64,000 nucleotides of DNA from Maratus speciosus (GCA_963932465.1 OZ010794.1:213789748-213853747); one strand, 5' to 3'; positions 11,304 to 22,687 are shown, counted from the stretch's first letter. Translations and numbers: made by a program. The notes: generated from the sequence alone by a model not told the origin.

Positions 11304-11506
11304 CTCATTAAAGCCGGTTGGCAAGAAAACTTGCCAGGCAAAACGAACAATTTTTTTTTAAATTTAAATACCAGTGTTTTAGTTTGAAAATTTTCATATT
11401 ATTTAATCTCACATTTTCAGCAATTAAATAAATCCAAAATTACAAAGTGGCAAAAGCTAGTTTCGAAGAATTAAAAGAAGTGTAAAGGAGACTTGTCGCT
11501 AATGGG
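11304..11506 (+). mobile_element. candidate TTAA MITE
   Basis: TTAA at 11300-11303 and 11507-11510. Ends ctcattaaagccggttggc and gacttgtcgctaatggg. Only one copy is visible here. Confidence 0.5.
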
Positions 11507-11510
11507 TTAA

Positions 11511-12168
11511 GACATCTTTAAAGTTCTCTGTTATTTAGATAATTTGAACTATTTATATACTAATGTAAAAAATAAATTACATTTTTCGTTTTCTGAAACA
11601 ACGTTAACTATTTAACATACTAAAACGCATCTTAGAAAAATTAAATTTATCTTTCTAGACATCTAGACGTATTTCAATGAAATCAAACTAAGATGACTTA
11701 CGAATCCACGGTGTTAATAAAATAATATTTTAAAAGCATTTGCATCTTCAATAATGCATGCATAACCTTTTTAAAACAAATTCTATTTAATAGACATTTT
11801 CGTCAATAAGTATAATATCCATAAGGATTCGCAGGAAATAGTTTTATAGATTCAAAGAATTTTAACCAGTTCCGAAAACGGAATTTAATGTAGAATATGT
11901 AGTAATGTAGATATATATATATATATTCTATATGTATCTATATAGCTACTTAATACTTGATTTGCAAGTTTCTTTTAACTTTCTTATTTATGACAATTAA
12001 ATAAATAATATGAACTTAAGTATATATTAATAACTTAAGTCGAGTTGGGCTTATTGTTTTTATTGTATGTATGTCTGTATATTTATATATACCGTTAACA
12101 GTTAAATACAGGCGTTATAGATGTGTGTTTTATTGCATATTGTAGTATGTATGTTTTAGGAACTTAAG
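11511..12168. other. unassigned A+T-rich stretch with a TA run
   Basis: A short (TA)n run occurs at about 11911-11927 and a second A/T-rich microsatellite-like patch at 12080-12092. No gene is visible. Confidence 0.35.
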
Positions 12169-12295
12169 TCCTTTGTCAGGGGCGGACTGGCCCACCCCGC
12201 TAACCCGCGATCGCGGGGTGGGCCAAACGGGTGTAGTGGGCAAAAAAAAATTGTTTTTTATTTTTCTTTCTTTTCAATAAAACTAAAAGTAGTAT

Positions 12296-13410
12296 GTAGT
12301 GGCCATCACAAAACTTTCTTCTGTATAAATCACGTCAATTAAATCATTTAAATACTACAAGAAATAACAACGATTTAGAACCAATTCATATCAAAGTTTA
12401 TCTGAATTTGAAGTTGGATGAAAATTCGTGCATTAGTTCTTGAGATAGAGCTATAGCGGAAATTCTGAAAAATGTAGCATAGCAGCGCCACCTGTTGAGC
12501 GATTTGCACCAAAAATAAGCAGCACTAAATGATATCAAGCTATACCTGAATCTGAAGTTTGTTGAAAATCCAAGCATTAGTTCTTGAGATAAAGCTATTG
12601 CGGAAATCGCAAAAAATACAGCACAGCAGCGCCACCTGTTGAGCGATTTACACCAAAAATTAAGCAGCACTAATTTATACGTCAATTCATGTCACGGACT
12701 AACTAAATCTGAAGTTTGGTGAAAATCCGTGCAATTGTTTTTGAGATACAGCTCTTGCGGGAATCGTGAAAAATGCAGCACAGCAGCACCACCTGTTGGG
12801 CAATTTACACCAAAAATTAAACAGCACTAATTTATATCAGGGACTAACTGAATCTGAAGTTTGATGAAAATTCGTGCATTTTTTCTTGAGTTAGAGCTAT
12901 TGCGATAATGATGAATAATGCAGCATAGCAGCGCCACCTGTTGGGTGATTTTCACAAAAAAGTAATCAGCACCAAACTATATCCTGGGCAAACTGAATCT
13001 GAAGTTTTATGAAAATCCGTGGAGAAGTTCTTGAGATATAGCTATTGGAGAAATCGCGAAAAAGGCCGCATAGCAGCGCCACCTGTTGGGCGATTTTCAC
13101 CAAAGACTAATCAGGTCCAGTTTATATAAAGGTATAACTAAATATAAAGTTTTGTGAAATTCCGTACATTAGTTCTTGAGATAGAGCGCCCACAAATTTT
13201 TTGTCACATACAGACTCACAGAGTGAGAGGGTGACAGCGTGACAGACAGACTCACAGACAGACATTTTCTAAAAACCATCAAATCGTGTTCTGGGCATTC
13301 TAAAACGTATAAATCCGTCGAAAACCGGAAGTCGAAATTTTTCACGAATCTAATATTTTCTTCTTGTAAAGATAGAAGAAAGTAAAAATAATAATTATGA
13401 AACTCAATTC
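12296..13410 (-). repeat. tandem array, five ~145-bp units, plus conserved tail
   Basis: The motif gcgccacctgttg recurs at 12485, 12629, 12786, 12931 and 13076, a period of 144-157 bp. The array leads into a cagacagact-type microsatellite (13205-13265) and a tail (cgtcgaaaaccggaagtcgaa) ending in a hairpin of ttttcttct and agaagaaag (about 13356-13383). The same tail occurs at 30120-30285 and 52270-52450. A 95-codon and a 118-codon minus-strand frame are repeat-derived. A direct repeat of the hAT end (ggccaaacgggtgtagtggg) flanks the array at 12221 and 13430. Confidence 0.75.
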
Positions 13411-13847
13411 TTCTTGGTAGAGGGAAAGGCCAAACGGGTGTAGTGGGCCGAAAAAAATACATTTTTGTAATTTTTTTTCTTTTTAATAAAACAATAGCAG
13501 CAACAAAAAATACTATGAAACTCAATTTTTTTTTCGTGCGCTTTTTTGTTCTTTTTTTGATCGGGTAAGTCTTAATTTCTACCTTCCCCCTTCCATCAGC
13601 AATCTTTGTCAGATCTGTGCAAATTATTCATCTTGTTAGTAAAAAAAGATAGGCAAGGATTACCTTACATATCTAGGAATATTCTACAGATCTTGGGAGG
13701 CAAGGATTAACTTAAGATAAATGAGAGGAGGCAGCGGCAAACTTAAATAATAGAGACGTTAAACAATAAATACGGCAATTTTTTTACAATTGGTGATGCT
13801 GCTACGTAAATATGATAAAATTTTGCACGGTTATGTAGCACGAGCTA

Positions 13848-16470
13848 TGGAGAGCAGTCAAGAAAGAAGATCTTCAGAAAGTATGATGAAGGCTAGAATA
13901 GAGCAGAAAGACCAAAAAAAAATGAAAATCCTAAACGCCATGGAAGAGGTTCGTTGATTACATTCCTGACACTTCTTCTGATGGTGCAGCAAATATGAGT
14001 GGGAGGTATAAAGGTCCGTAGGCACAACTGAAAAGGACAATCCAAATATACAGCATGTTCATTGATATGCACATATGTTTAATTAGTTCCTGACAGATGC
14101 AACAGAATGTTGCAAATTGACAATGGACTTCTTGGTCTTAATGTAAGCTACAACCGTGTTTAGCTCAAAGTGATATGAGCGAATAAAAGCACGGACTTCA
14201 GTGAATGAGTCTGTAGGTGGAAATAAACTTCTTCGCCGATTACAAAAAAGTAAGCGCTACTAGGTGGTGGATTAAGGATCGAGCACTTAATAGCATGTTT
14301 GGCTAGTCTTCGAAATCTTTTAAAGATCAACATACGTTTTTAACATTGCTTAAGTGCCTACAAGGTATCACCAAAATGGACGATTTCCCATCACATGTAT
14401 CTTTTTCAGCGAGATTGATAATTGGTGCAAGTTTCAGCATATATTAATAGCAACCATTTTAAGCAACCTATTCAATATATCTACACCCACAACGAAGTAT
14501 TTGCATAGATAAGCGGCCTGGACTACTTAACTGCTGCTAACAAAATCCAAACTCTGATATCCAATCTGCTACACAAAAGAAATAATTTTGATATGGTTAT
14601 AAAAAATACTTCTGAATTTGCGGAACATCTTCGGAAGCAACTAATAGAAAAGGAGTACACCATTGAAACTGAGAGTCTCCTACTAGAAAAGAGAATATAT
14701 AGCGAAACGTCCATGTGATGAATATTCTCACGATGAGGTAAGAAGTATTATGGGATCACCATCTGACTTATTTAAGGTAAACGTTTATAATGTCATTTTA
14801 GACACAGCTATTCAGCAGTTGAATACACGATTTGCTGGCAATGGTTTTCTCATGAAAGACATTGCCTGGTTTGATCCTTGCCGCTTCAGTGAGGTTAAAT
14901 TTTTAAATGAACTTGCTGAAGAAGCTCTTAGTACTTTGTCTGGCTTGGCGAAAGTCATGATAGAGTATGCCAGAAAAGAGTTACTGCAATTTTCCCGGCA
15001 CTATACTCATTATAATCAGTCGCTATTTCAGCAACAATCTCGACGTAGTGAGCTCTACGCCGCTTACAGCAAAAGAACGAGCGATTCAGAAGAACTCATT
15101 AAACATGATGAGGATTGCTGTAAAGTTAACAAGAAATGTAAAAAATGCCTAGCTTGTGCATTAGAATTATTGTGCGAGCTGAATGCCTATGGTCATATTT
15201 TTCCAAAACAAAGATGCAACCATTTAGTGTCGAATACGTAAGTGTACATGTGTGTATGGGCAGAGAGAGTAGAAGAACAGGCCTTATAAGTAAGTGTGGC
15301 AATTTTCACATTTTGTTCGCTCGCACACCTCACCGAATAACTTCGTGTTTTTTTGCTACATACGGTGAAATTCAAAAGCAGACGGTAAAATGAGTAACCA
15401 TCAAAGTTTGAATGCTGGAATGAGATGGCGAATAGCGGGGAGACAGGAAACAAGGCACTCTCAAGTGCAGATTCCTGGAGACTTGTATGTAACGGCCAAC
15501 GTCGTATCAAACTTATGGAAACAGTTTAAGGATGCTAGATCCATAGAGAGAAAGGTCGTCCAAGAGCCACGACGATCAATGAAGATCGCTATTTACCTAT
15601 TACAGTGAGGGGTAACAGCAGTGCAGCATTTTCCCAGGTCTCTCGTGACCTTTATACGGCCACAGGAAACCGAGTTTCAAGGACTACTTTTTGCAGAAGG
15701 CTACATGACAGAGGGCTGTTACCTGCTGCTTGCGTCAGCTCACTTCTGCACACGGGAAAACCCGTTTATCATGATGCAACGATAATCGACTTTGGACCAG
15801 GGATCATTAGGGTACCGTTCTATTCACTGATGAGTCTCGATCCAGACTAAACACTAATTCTCGACGTACTTTCATCTGGAGAAAATCAAGGATCCAATAC
15901 ATGCCTCCCAACATCCAAGAAAGAAACCACTATGACAGCGAAGGTTTGATGGTCTGGACAGGCATCATGTTGGATGAGCGCACAACCCTCCCTGTGTTTG
16001 GCAAAGGCTCTGTGACTGGTCATAAGTGTAGGGATGATATATTTGTGCCCTATGTTCGCCTTTTCAGGAATGCAGTTGGTCCTGATTTTATTTTAATGGA
16101 CTACAACACGTGCCCAGATAGAGCTCATATGGTCGAAGAATTTCCGGAAAGTGAGGATATTCGCTTGATGGATTGGTCCGCCAGATCTTCAGGCCTAAAC
16201 CCTATAGAGCATGTCTAGGACGCTCTGGAGAGGACAATTGGAACTCGCTTTCCTCCTTCCAGAACCACCGAGTGCCTGAAAACAGCATTGCTGGAGGAGT
16301 GAGAATAACTGCCACAGGGACTCATAAACTGCCTGATTTCCAATATGAATTCACGTTGTGGGAACTATATAACTGTAAGTAGGGAACATACCCCTATTAA
16401 CCCATTTTTTGGTTCAATATTGTAAGCTCTGTTTTATACCTTCTGCTGCTGATGAGTCTTGCAAGAGAAC
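13848..16470 (+). pseudogene. hAT (zinc-finger MYM/DUF4371-type) transposase remnant
   Basis: The intact enzyme would cut and paste the surrounding hAT element in the nucleus. Pieces in family order can be read. A charged N-terminal piece starts at about 13848. A segment with S-A-T-R-W-W and K-C-L-Q-G-I is read near 14250-14370. The next is L-T-A-A-N-K-I-Q-T-L (about 14527-14718). The best frame is 14750-15241, with N-V-Y-N-V-I-L-D-T-A, A-W-F-D-P-C-R-F-S-E and a cysteine cluster C-K-V-N-K-K-C-K-K-C-L-A-C-A-L-E. A possible last trace of the C-terminal S-C-E-R-S motif (read S-C-K-R-T) appears near 16450. Stops and frameshifts separate the pieces, and the Tc1 remnant splits the C-terminus. A host ZMYM-like domesticated gene is unlikely, because the reading frame is wrecked and sits between intact hAT ends. 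Confidence 0.8.
15390..16315 (+). pseudogene. Tc1-like transposase remnant, frameshifted
   Basis: Tc1 transposases bind their inverted repeats through two N-terminal HTH domains and cut with a DDE domain. Here the N-terminal HTH part is 15390-15608 (N-V-V-S-N-L-W-K-Q-F). The second part is 15605-15850 (S-R-D-L-Y-T-A-T-G-N-R-V-S-R), where the first catalytic aspartate lies in a shifted frame as F-T-D-E-S-R. The last part is 15901-16218 and beyond (V-W-T-G-I-M, D-F-I-L-M-D-Y-N, L-N-P-I-E-H-V). The family's D-N pair is Y-N, so the second catalytic aspartate is lost, and the conserved tryptophan after E-H-V is a TAG stop. Reading continues in frame +1 to about 16315. Terminal inverted repeats were not found. 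It interrupts the hAT transposase remnant. Confidence 0.85.
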
Positions 16471-16489
16471 TGTTCAGTGGTTATTTTAT

Positions 16490-16522
16490 TTTTATTTATT
16501 TATTTATTTTTTTTTTTTTTTT
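16490..16522. repeat. T-rich low-complexity run
   Basis: (ATTT)n passing into a run of about 19 T. Confidence 0.8.
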
Positions 16523-17227
16523 TGCATTTTATCAACCTACGTACATACCTAATTTCATTAAAATCTACTCAGTAGTTTTGGAGATAATCAACCAAATTAA
16601 GATTATGACATGATAATAGATGGAGTTGTCTCAAGTTCAAAAGAATTACCCATATATCTGACATTCTAATTAGTTAGTAGTGAGGGTATAAAACAAACTA
16701 TTCAATTTTCAGGTACTATATTGATATTATAAACAAACATTAATCAATGTACAAAGAGTAGTCAGTATTCAAACATTTTAACAATGGGGTTGTCGAATGG
16801 TCGGCCAATGCATAAGTCTAGCGGGGTGGGCCAAACTATGCCAGTCCGCCCCTGTCCTTTGTTCTTCAATCTGCAACTCTGAGTAAATCTCTTTGTGTTT
16901 CCTTTTGATTTATTTTTTATGAAAAATGAATACAGGCATCATCTATACAGTTTGAAAAATAAATATTTTTAAAAATTCCAAGCTTTAAAAGAAAATTGCT
17001 ATAATCTTTTCTTTAATAAACTTGCAATAAACAAAAACTTTTAATCGTGTCATTCAGCATATGAAATTTTAACCCTCCTAATACCATTTAGATCGTATTT
17101 AACCCCAATTATTTTCTAGTTTGGAATTTTCAATGTTTCAAACCAGAAAAAAATGAATAGTTTGTACTTAATATATGAAATTAAATAGACAAAAAATTAT
17201 GTCTTCTTATTTATTTTTCTTTTTTAA

Positions 17228-17455
17228 CCCTTAATTGCATGAATTGTTCTTTTAGAATTGTGTTTTTTATTTTTATATCAAGGATTAGACACCAGAAATC
17301 TTAAGATAGATTTTTAACTCTATTTAGTAGCATATTTTATGTAATTTTTATAGGATTAATATTTCTATATAAATATAGTGGTTGTAAGAACTTAATTTAT
17401 GTATTAAAATTAAATACAAAGGTGATGGAAATTTACATCACTATGCAATTAAGGG
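17228..17455 (+). mobile_element. TTAA MITE, family N, intact
   Basis: TTAA at 17224-17227 and 17456-17459. Ends cccttaattgcatgaatt and catcactatgcaattaaggg. This is the reference copy for fragments at 1975, 8500, 26438 and 42074. Confidence 0.75.
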
Positions 17456-17459
17456 TTAA

Positions 17460-17817
17460 TTTTCTTTTTTATATTGTAGTAAATATGCGCTACGGCTAGA
17501 CTTAATTCGCATGCCTCTTCTATGATGTGTTATACGCCTACTTGTACACAGGGATTGGACGCTCGATGCTACTGGGTATCCCCTTGAACTGTTCTCCGGT
17601 TCACCTGCTCACCTGCTAGGAAGAATTTACATATAATAAAATTAAATTTCTGGTTCGTATTATGTAAAAATGAGAATGCTCAGAAAATATTAAAACCCTT
17701 TACCAGGAAGGTTAACAAAGAAATTAAAAAATCTTAAAACGTTGAGAGATATCATACAATTAAAATAAAATGTAACTTATTTTCCTATGACTTTTGGCTT
17801 TAATATAAATGATGTAG
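17460..17817. other. unassigned
   Basis: I see no gene. A slightly GC-richer patch at 17500-17625 (cgcctacttgtacac, ggttcacctgctcacctgc) has no visible partner except a faint likeness to 5090-5110. Confidence 0.3.
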
Positions 17818-18095
17818 TGTGTAAAATGTTTTAAATATACACCAGAGTTCATAAATTAAGAATAAAGACCAGTCACTTTTGAAATTTGTCGTTTTGTCAC
17901 ATTTTTACAGAAATTCTTAACGAATCGTCTTTGGATTACGGACATGTAAAAAACGTGTTTTAACTCATAATTTTCAGTGAAAATTTAGTCTCGAAGGCAA
18001 CTACCAATATGTTGAAAAGTAATAATATTTGCCATCATTCAGTAAAAAGAAAATGCTCAAAACCGCCTGTAGCAAATGACTGGGTGAATACTTTA
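17818..18095 (+). repeat. segmental-duplication block, left copy
   Basis: Colinear with 49790-50055: tttaaatatacac, aaattaag, gtcgttttgtc/cttttcgtc, acatgt..aaa and aaaagaaaatgct occur in the same order. Confidence 0.55.
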
Positions 18096-18420
18096 CAAAA
18101 TTTGCAAGAATTTTTGTAAGAACAGCATGCATATTCTTGGAGATATAATGGTTTCGGTACAAAAATTAAATATTTTTGTTTATAATATGCAGAGTCTTCA
18201 ACACAAATTCAATGTCAAATTCCCAAAACTTCACATATTTCTATATATAAAGATTATACAGCAAAAACAAACAAACAAGCAACAACAAAATAAACATATT
18301 GAATAATTAATGAGGCATACGCATTTGTAAGAAATATTTTAAAATGCGCTTGATAACAAAACATAAACATAACTTCCAACTTTTACGCCTTTTTTGTACC
18401 ACAAAACAATTATACTAATA

Positions 18421-18809
18421 ATCCAAGAGCCGGCAGCACAAAAACCTATGTTATCAAGCACAAGAAAATTTTTTATGGAAGAGTAGAAGTAGGAGAATCT
18501 AATGATCCATGTCTGCAGGATGTGAAGTGGTGCATAAGCCAAAAATTAATACCACTAGTGGTTGACTCGTAGATTTATCATTGTGTTTTCCTGTTCAGAG
18601 TCCTCCATGTTTTCATATCTTTGTTTGTAGGACAAACACAATGATAAACCTACGAGTCAACCACTAGTGGTATTAATTTTTGGCTTTTGCACCACTTCAC
18701 TTCCGGCAGACTTGGATCATTAGATTCTCCTACTTCTACTCTTCCATAAAATAAAGGTTTTTTTTCTTATTCTTGATAACATAGGTTTTTGTGCTGTCGG
18801 CTCTAGGAC
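18421..18809. mobile_element. fold-back element with ~165-bp arms
   Basis: The left arm (18421-18588) and right arm (about 18628-18809) are inverted copies (agagccggcagcacaaaaac, agagtagaagtaggagaatc, accactagtggttgactcgt). The spacer is about 40 bp. Possible TA flanks at 18419-18420 and 18810-18811 are uncertain. A 67-codon minus frame lies in an arm and is not a gene. Confidence 0.75.
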
Positions 18810-18889
18810 TATAAATTTTAACTTTTTAAATCATCGTAATCTGCCGATGAAATAGGGCAAATATTTTAATTTAATTTTTGTTGTGCAAA

Positions 18890-19390
18890 AAAGCGGAAGA
18901 GTTGACAACAATGCATAATTATTTTTTTAAGCAGAAAGTCATTTTGTAATTTATAGATCAGATAACTGTGTAAGTGAATGAAATGTTGCAAAGAATGTTT
19001 TTTTGACAGTAAAAATCCTATATTTGCATCATATTGTCAGTATTTTAAACAAAATTGCAATGATTTTGGAATATTATTGTCACAGTATAGATTTTCATCA
19101 TGTTAATTTAATAAATACAAAACAAAATTGGTACAGTGCGGTTACTTATTATTCGTTTCTAGCAAAAGTAACATGGAAATTTGAGAAAACAAATTTCAAA
19201 GTATGTTATAACTTCGCTGTGTACAGCTAATATATAAAAGAAGTTACAACTGTATGCTTTAGAATATATATATATAAAAAAATGTTTCAATAAACAAATG
19301 AATAACATTACCGTCTTATTAGAATTTATTTCTTCGTTCATACAGACAAACTAAAACAATATGCATTTATTACAAAAATAAATACAGCGT
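18890..19390 (+). repeat. segmental-duplication block, left copy
   Basis: Matches about 52545-52800 and 53100-53220 in order (gagaaagtcat, tttgcat.atatt, taataaataaaa.ac, acaaac and aaataaa.atgc). The right copy holds family B copy 4 in between; here a fold-back and a Tigger-like element follow. Confidence 0.6.
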
Positions 19391-19455
19391 GGCCATAAAA
19401 AAACTTCCCCTATATATGTACCCCTAGCGACCGAACCAATCGAAAGGAAATTTCA

Positions 19456-20083
19456 GATTTAGTTATTTGAAGGTATTCGCTCCAATCGTGATGAATGTAA
19501 ACAATAGAGCTCTCATGGTTACAGTTACAGCGAAAACATTTCGAAATTTTCGAATGACAACACCCTTTTTTCCCTGCGCAAATTAAAGTAGTATTGAAAA
19601 ACGCAGTATTGAAAAACGATAAATGACATTAGAACGATACACGTATGACTAAAATTGTCGGTGTAATATCGTGGCACTCAATTCTAATCAGTTCCTATCC
19701 AATGTAATATGCAGCACTCTAAAACAAATGAATACATTTTTATTTTCAGTATGAGTACACAAAAACAACTCAAAAACACATTTTGAAACAAATCTTACAA
19801 CATTACTGAGTTCACAAGTGAAAAATAAAATCATCTGCTGAATAACATGTCTTGTAGTCACTCCTTCGTTCCCCGCAATGGTCTTTTTTTGCAACTATTT
19901 TACGCCGACAATTCATTGTACGTATATCATTCCAAAGCCATTTTTCAACGCGCTGATAAATTTACGCATGAAAAAATGGGTGTTGTCATTTGAAAATTTC
20001 GAATTTGTTCCACTGTAACCGTAACCGTCAGAGCTGTATTATTTTAAATAATCACGATCTCGAGCGATTACCTTGAAATAAGT
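19456..20083. mobile_element. inverted-repeat element, ~105-bp arms
   Basis: Arms 19458-19566 and about 19978-20083 are inverted copies: ggttacagttacag pairs with ctgtaaccgtaacc, and gaatgacaacaccc pairs with gggtgttgtcatt. The core of about 410 bp is non-coding, and the 68-codon minus frame inside is not gene-like. It abuts the next element. Confidence 0.65.
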
Positions 20084-20084
20084 A

Positions 20085-20863
20085 CAGCAAATTATGTGCA
20101 AGGCGGACTTTGTATAAGCCGGAAATCTGTCTACCGCGGAAAAATTTTCAAGTCCCGGCGAACCCATAGAAAATTACATTAACTCATGCTGCATAAGGCG
20201 GAATCTGTCTAACGCGGAAACGGAAATGATTTTAAGGTTCCACCGAAACCAAAACTTTGCATAAGGTGAAAAAAAAAGGATAATTTAAAAATGAAGGCCA
20301 TTTTGTTTATTAGACTTTAAAACTGATAAGTTAAATAATGTCGAACACGTTAGTTAAATTCCGTAACACTTTGAAAAAGTTAATTCAAAAGAACAGAAAC
20401 TGATTAAGTTTTAAGGAATTTATGCCATATTTTCATATGCAAATTTGCATTTAAATTTACTATTTCTAGTAGAATGAACATTTATCAAAATATATTTTTT
20501 CGAAAGTACAATACATTATAATTTAAGGTTGTACTGAAATTCAAAGTTACAGAGTTCTGTCCCATTCTCGAAGTTTATTCATTTATTTTTTTTTTTCGTG
20601 TGTGTGTGTAAACTTTCAATTCGCATGTATTACAGCAGTACTAAGAAATAGAATAGCGTTTCTCATTTATCTATAAAGACAAAAGATCTTTTCGAATTTT
20701 AGTTTTCAATCGATTTTCGAGTCAGGAAAATCAACGAAAGATCATCATCGAGGGTTTTTTTTTTTTTTGGGGGGGGGGGGGCTTTTTTGCATAAGCCGGA
20801 ATATTGTCTACCACAAAAATTTTTCTCAGTCCCGATCGATTCCGCCTTAGACAGAGTTTACTG
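20085..20863 (+). mobile_element. non-coding Tigger/pogo-like element
   Basis: TA at 20083-20084 and 20864-20865. Ends CAGCAAATTATGTGCAAGGC and gccttagacagagtttactg. Subterminal repeats (cataagccgga..ttgtctacc and ataaggcgg.atctgtcta) occur at both ends, as in other Tigger-like elements. A G run lies at 20769-20780. Confidence 0.75.
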
Positions 20864-20972
20864 TATATCTAAAATTTCTTTTCAATTGGTTGAGTGGTTA
20901 GGGCGCTAGGCGTTCATATATCGGAGAAGATTTTTATGACCACCTTGTGCATGTTCTACAAAGTAGGTAATC

Positions 20973-20999
20973 TTTTTTTTTTTTTTTTTTTTTTTTTTT
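20973..20999. repeat. poly-T run
   Basis: 27 consecutive T; assembly length may be unreliable. Confidence 0.9.
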
Positions 21000-21245
21000 C
21001 ATACAGAGAGATAATTTGGTTTCAAAATCCATTTCTAGGATATTTTCAGAGAACATTTTGCCGTACAGACGTTATTGATGTTTCTTTTCGAAAACGACAC
21101 TATTGTATTTCCTAGATGAACTTGCAAAATGGCTTTGTGTAAAAGTACTATTACCTTTCAGATTTCAAAATAGAAGCTGAAATATTGTTAATAATTTAGA
21201 CAAAAAGTTTCATCGTTCACACACAAAGAACACGTAGATAATATT
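21000..21245 (+). repeat. segmental-duplication block, left copy
   Basis: Closely matches 53225-53470 (tttggtttcaaaatccat, ggatattttcagagaac, aaaatggctttgt, taataattaga-type end). This is one of the better conserved backbone blocks. Confidence 0.75.
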
Positions 21246-21468
21246 TTTTCACATTATTACTTTTCTTTAGCCGTCTGCTTTTGAGTGTTTATAATTAATA
21301 TATTTATATTTATTTGTTATCGATTTTCCTAAATCAACTTCTTTATTTTATCTTTTTAATTTATTTTTCAACTACTTTTCAGCAGTGAAATTACGCTTGA
21401 AATTATTGAATATTATAGACGTGAATTATCACTTTGCTAACTAAGAGTAAACCAACAGAGTGAAAAAT

Positions 21469-21538
21469 GTCCAAGCCGGGAATCGAACCCGGTCCCCTGG
21501 AATAGCGCTCCGGTGCTCTACCACTAAGCCACGAGGAC
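21469..21538 (-). tRNA. tRNA-like SINE head 1 (not a functional tRNA)
   Basis: The D-arm-like box TGGCTTAGTGGTAGAGCA and T-arm box GGTTCGATTCC are intact, so RNA polymerase III A and B boxes are present. The acceptor stem GTCCTCG/CTTGGAC mispairs at two places, and the anticodon loop has C where U33 is expected. These faults and the repeated SINE body argue against a working tRNA. Confidence 0.6.
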
Positions 21539-21821
21539 GATGCCCAGCTTAGCACCTCTCAACCACGTAAGTCGGTAAGACTGCTACCGCATCTATTAGA
21601 TGGGAAGTCTTCATGAGCACACAATCTTGAGGCGTAACATGAGACGCAAATGAACCTAGCACCGGTGAATATACAATTTATTTAATTGATTTCTCAACTA
21701 CTTTTCAGCAATGAAATTACGCTTGTATTATTTAATATTAAAGACGTGAATTATCACTTTGCTAACTAAGCGTAAACCAACAGAGTGAAAAATGTGAGTG
21801 AGAGATGCCAAGCTGGGCATC

Positions 21822-21891
21822 GTCCTCGTGGCTTAGTGGTAGATCACGGGAGCGCTATTCCAGGAGACTGCGTTCGATTTCCGTCTTGGAC
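21822..21891 (+). tRNA. tRNA-like SINE head 2 (degenerate)
   Basis: Same layout as head 1 on the opposite strand. The B box is altered to cgttcgatttcc, and the D-arm reads tagatcac. Confidence 0.55.
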
Positions 21892-22133
21892 ATTTTCACT
21901 CTGTTAGTTTACGCTTAGTTAGCAAAGTGATAATTCACGTCTTTAATATTCAATAATTTCAAGCGTTGTTTCACTGCTCAAAAGTTGTTGAAAAATCAAT
22001 TAAAAAATTGTATATTCACCGACGCTAGGTTCATTAACGTCTCAAGATTGTGTGCTCATGAGGACTCCCCATCTAATAGCTGCGGTAGCAGTCTTACCGA
22101 CTTATGTGAGTGAGAGATGCCAAGCTCAGCATC

Positions 22134-22203
22134 GTCCTCGTGGCTTAGTGGTAGAGCACTGAAGCGCTATTATAGGGGCACGGGCTCGATTCCCGGCTTG
22201 GAC
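22134..22203 (+). tRNA. tRNA-like SINE head 3
   Basis: A box tggcttagtggtagagc and B box ggctcgattcc. It lies 312 bp downstream of head 2 in a tandem SINE copy. An 80-codon frame over it is not a gene. Confidence 0.55.
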
Positions 22204-22362
22204 ATTTTTCACTCTGTTGGTTTACGCTTATTTAACAAAGTGATAATTCACGTCTTTAATATTCTTTATGTTACTTTTGTATTTGACTGTTCCAATTTTC
22301 TTAATACCAGTATTTTCGAAGAAAATATTTCTCGGTATGTATTCAAAGCATTCACGTAATAG

Positions 22363-22396
<34 letters not shown>

Positions 22397-22419
22397 CAGT
22401 TTTGTACAAAAGTTGCAAG

Positions 22420-22455
<36 letters not shown>
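22363..22455. repeat. poly-A run and (TA)n microsatellite
   Basis: 32 A at 22363-22394, then (TA)n at 22421-22455. Confidence 0.9.
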
Positions 22456-22456
<1 letters not shown>

Positions 22457-22518
22457 AAAAAAGGTGGTGTTACTGAAAAGAGAATATCTTCGTTTTATTA
22501 GAACAAGAGAATCGACGC

Positions 22519-22687
22519 CAGTGTTGCCAGATGAATACTAAAATTTTATTTGGACTGTCACTATTTTCGTTGAAAATTAATCGTCTTAATTAGTTACGGA
22601 AATTTCGCTGTTGAGAATAAAGCGAATAATATTGCACTAAAATAGTGGTATTCAAAATAAAATTTTAGTATTCATCTGGCAACACTG
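22519..22687. mobile_element. hAT-type MITE, 169 bp
   Basis: Perfect inverted ends of about 32 bp, starting CAGTGTTGCCAGATGAATAC. The flanks atcgacgc (22511-22518) and atcgaatc (22688-22695) agree at 6 of 8 positions, consistent with an aged 8-bp hAT duplication. Confidence 0.8.

Larger units (their letters stand above)
12177..16854 (+). mobile_element. hAT element, 4.7 kb, decayed, nested
   Basis: Terminal inverted repeats CAGGGGCGGACTGGCCCACC and, at the right, gggtgggccaaactatgccagtccgcccctg. The perfect 8-bp duplication tcctttgt sits at 12169-12176 and 16855-16862. The 8-bp duplication and CAGGGGCGGA ends are diagnostic of hAT. It contains an imported tandem-repeat element (about 12296-13410), a broken hAT transposase reading left to right, and a Tc1 transposase remnant inside that. 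Confidence 0.9.
21360..22270. mobile_element. tRNA-derived SINE cluster, inverted and tandem copies
   Basis: Three copies share a tRNA-like head, a body (ggtttacgcttagttagc, gtgataattcacgtcttt) and a far end (gattgtgtgctcatga, gcggtagcagtcttaccgac). Copy 1 is reversed (to about 21665), with a further reversed body fragment (about 21675-21795). Copies 2 and 3 run forward, 312 bp apart. The reversed fragment and the body of copy 2 form an inverted repeat of about 110 bp around the second tRNA-like head. Confidence 0.8.

Noticed and set aside
13169..13525. 118-codon minus-strand frame
   Set aside because: It covers the microsatellite and hairpin tail of a repeat that also occurs at 30.2 and 52.4 kb.
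14750..15241. 163-codon open frame as a host ZMYM-like gene
   Set aside because: It is one surviving piece of a hAT transposase lying between intact hAT ends, with broken upstream parts.
21469..22203. three functional tRNA genes
   Set aside because: Acceptor stems mispair, U33 is missing and all three sit in a shared SINE body.
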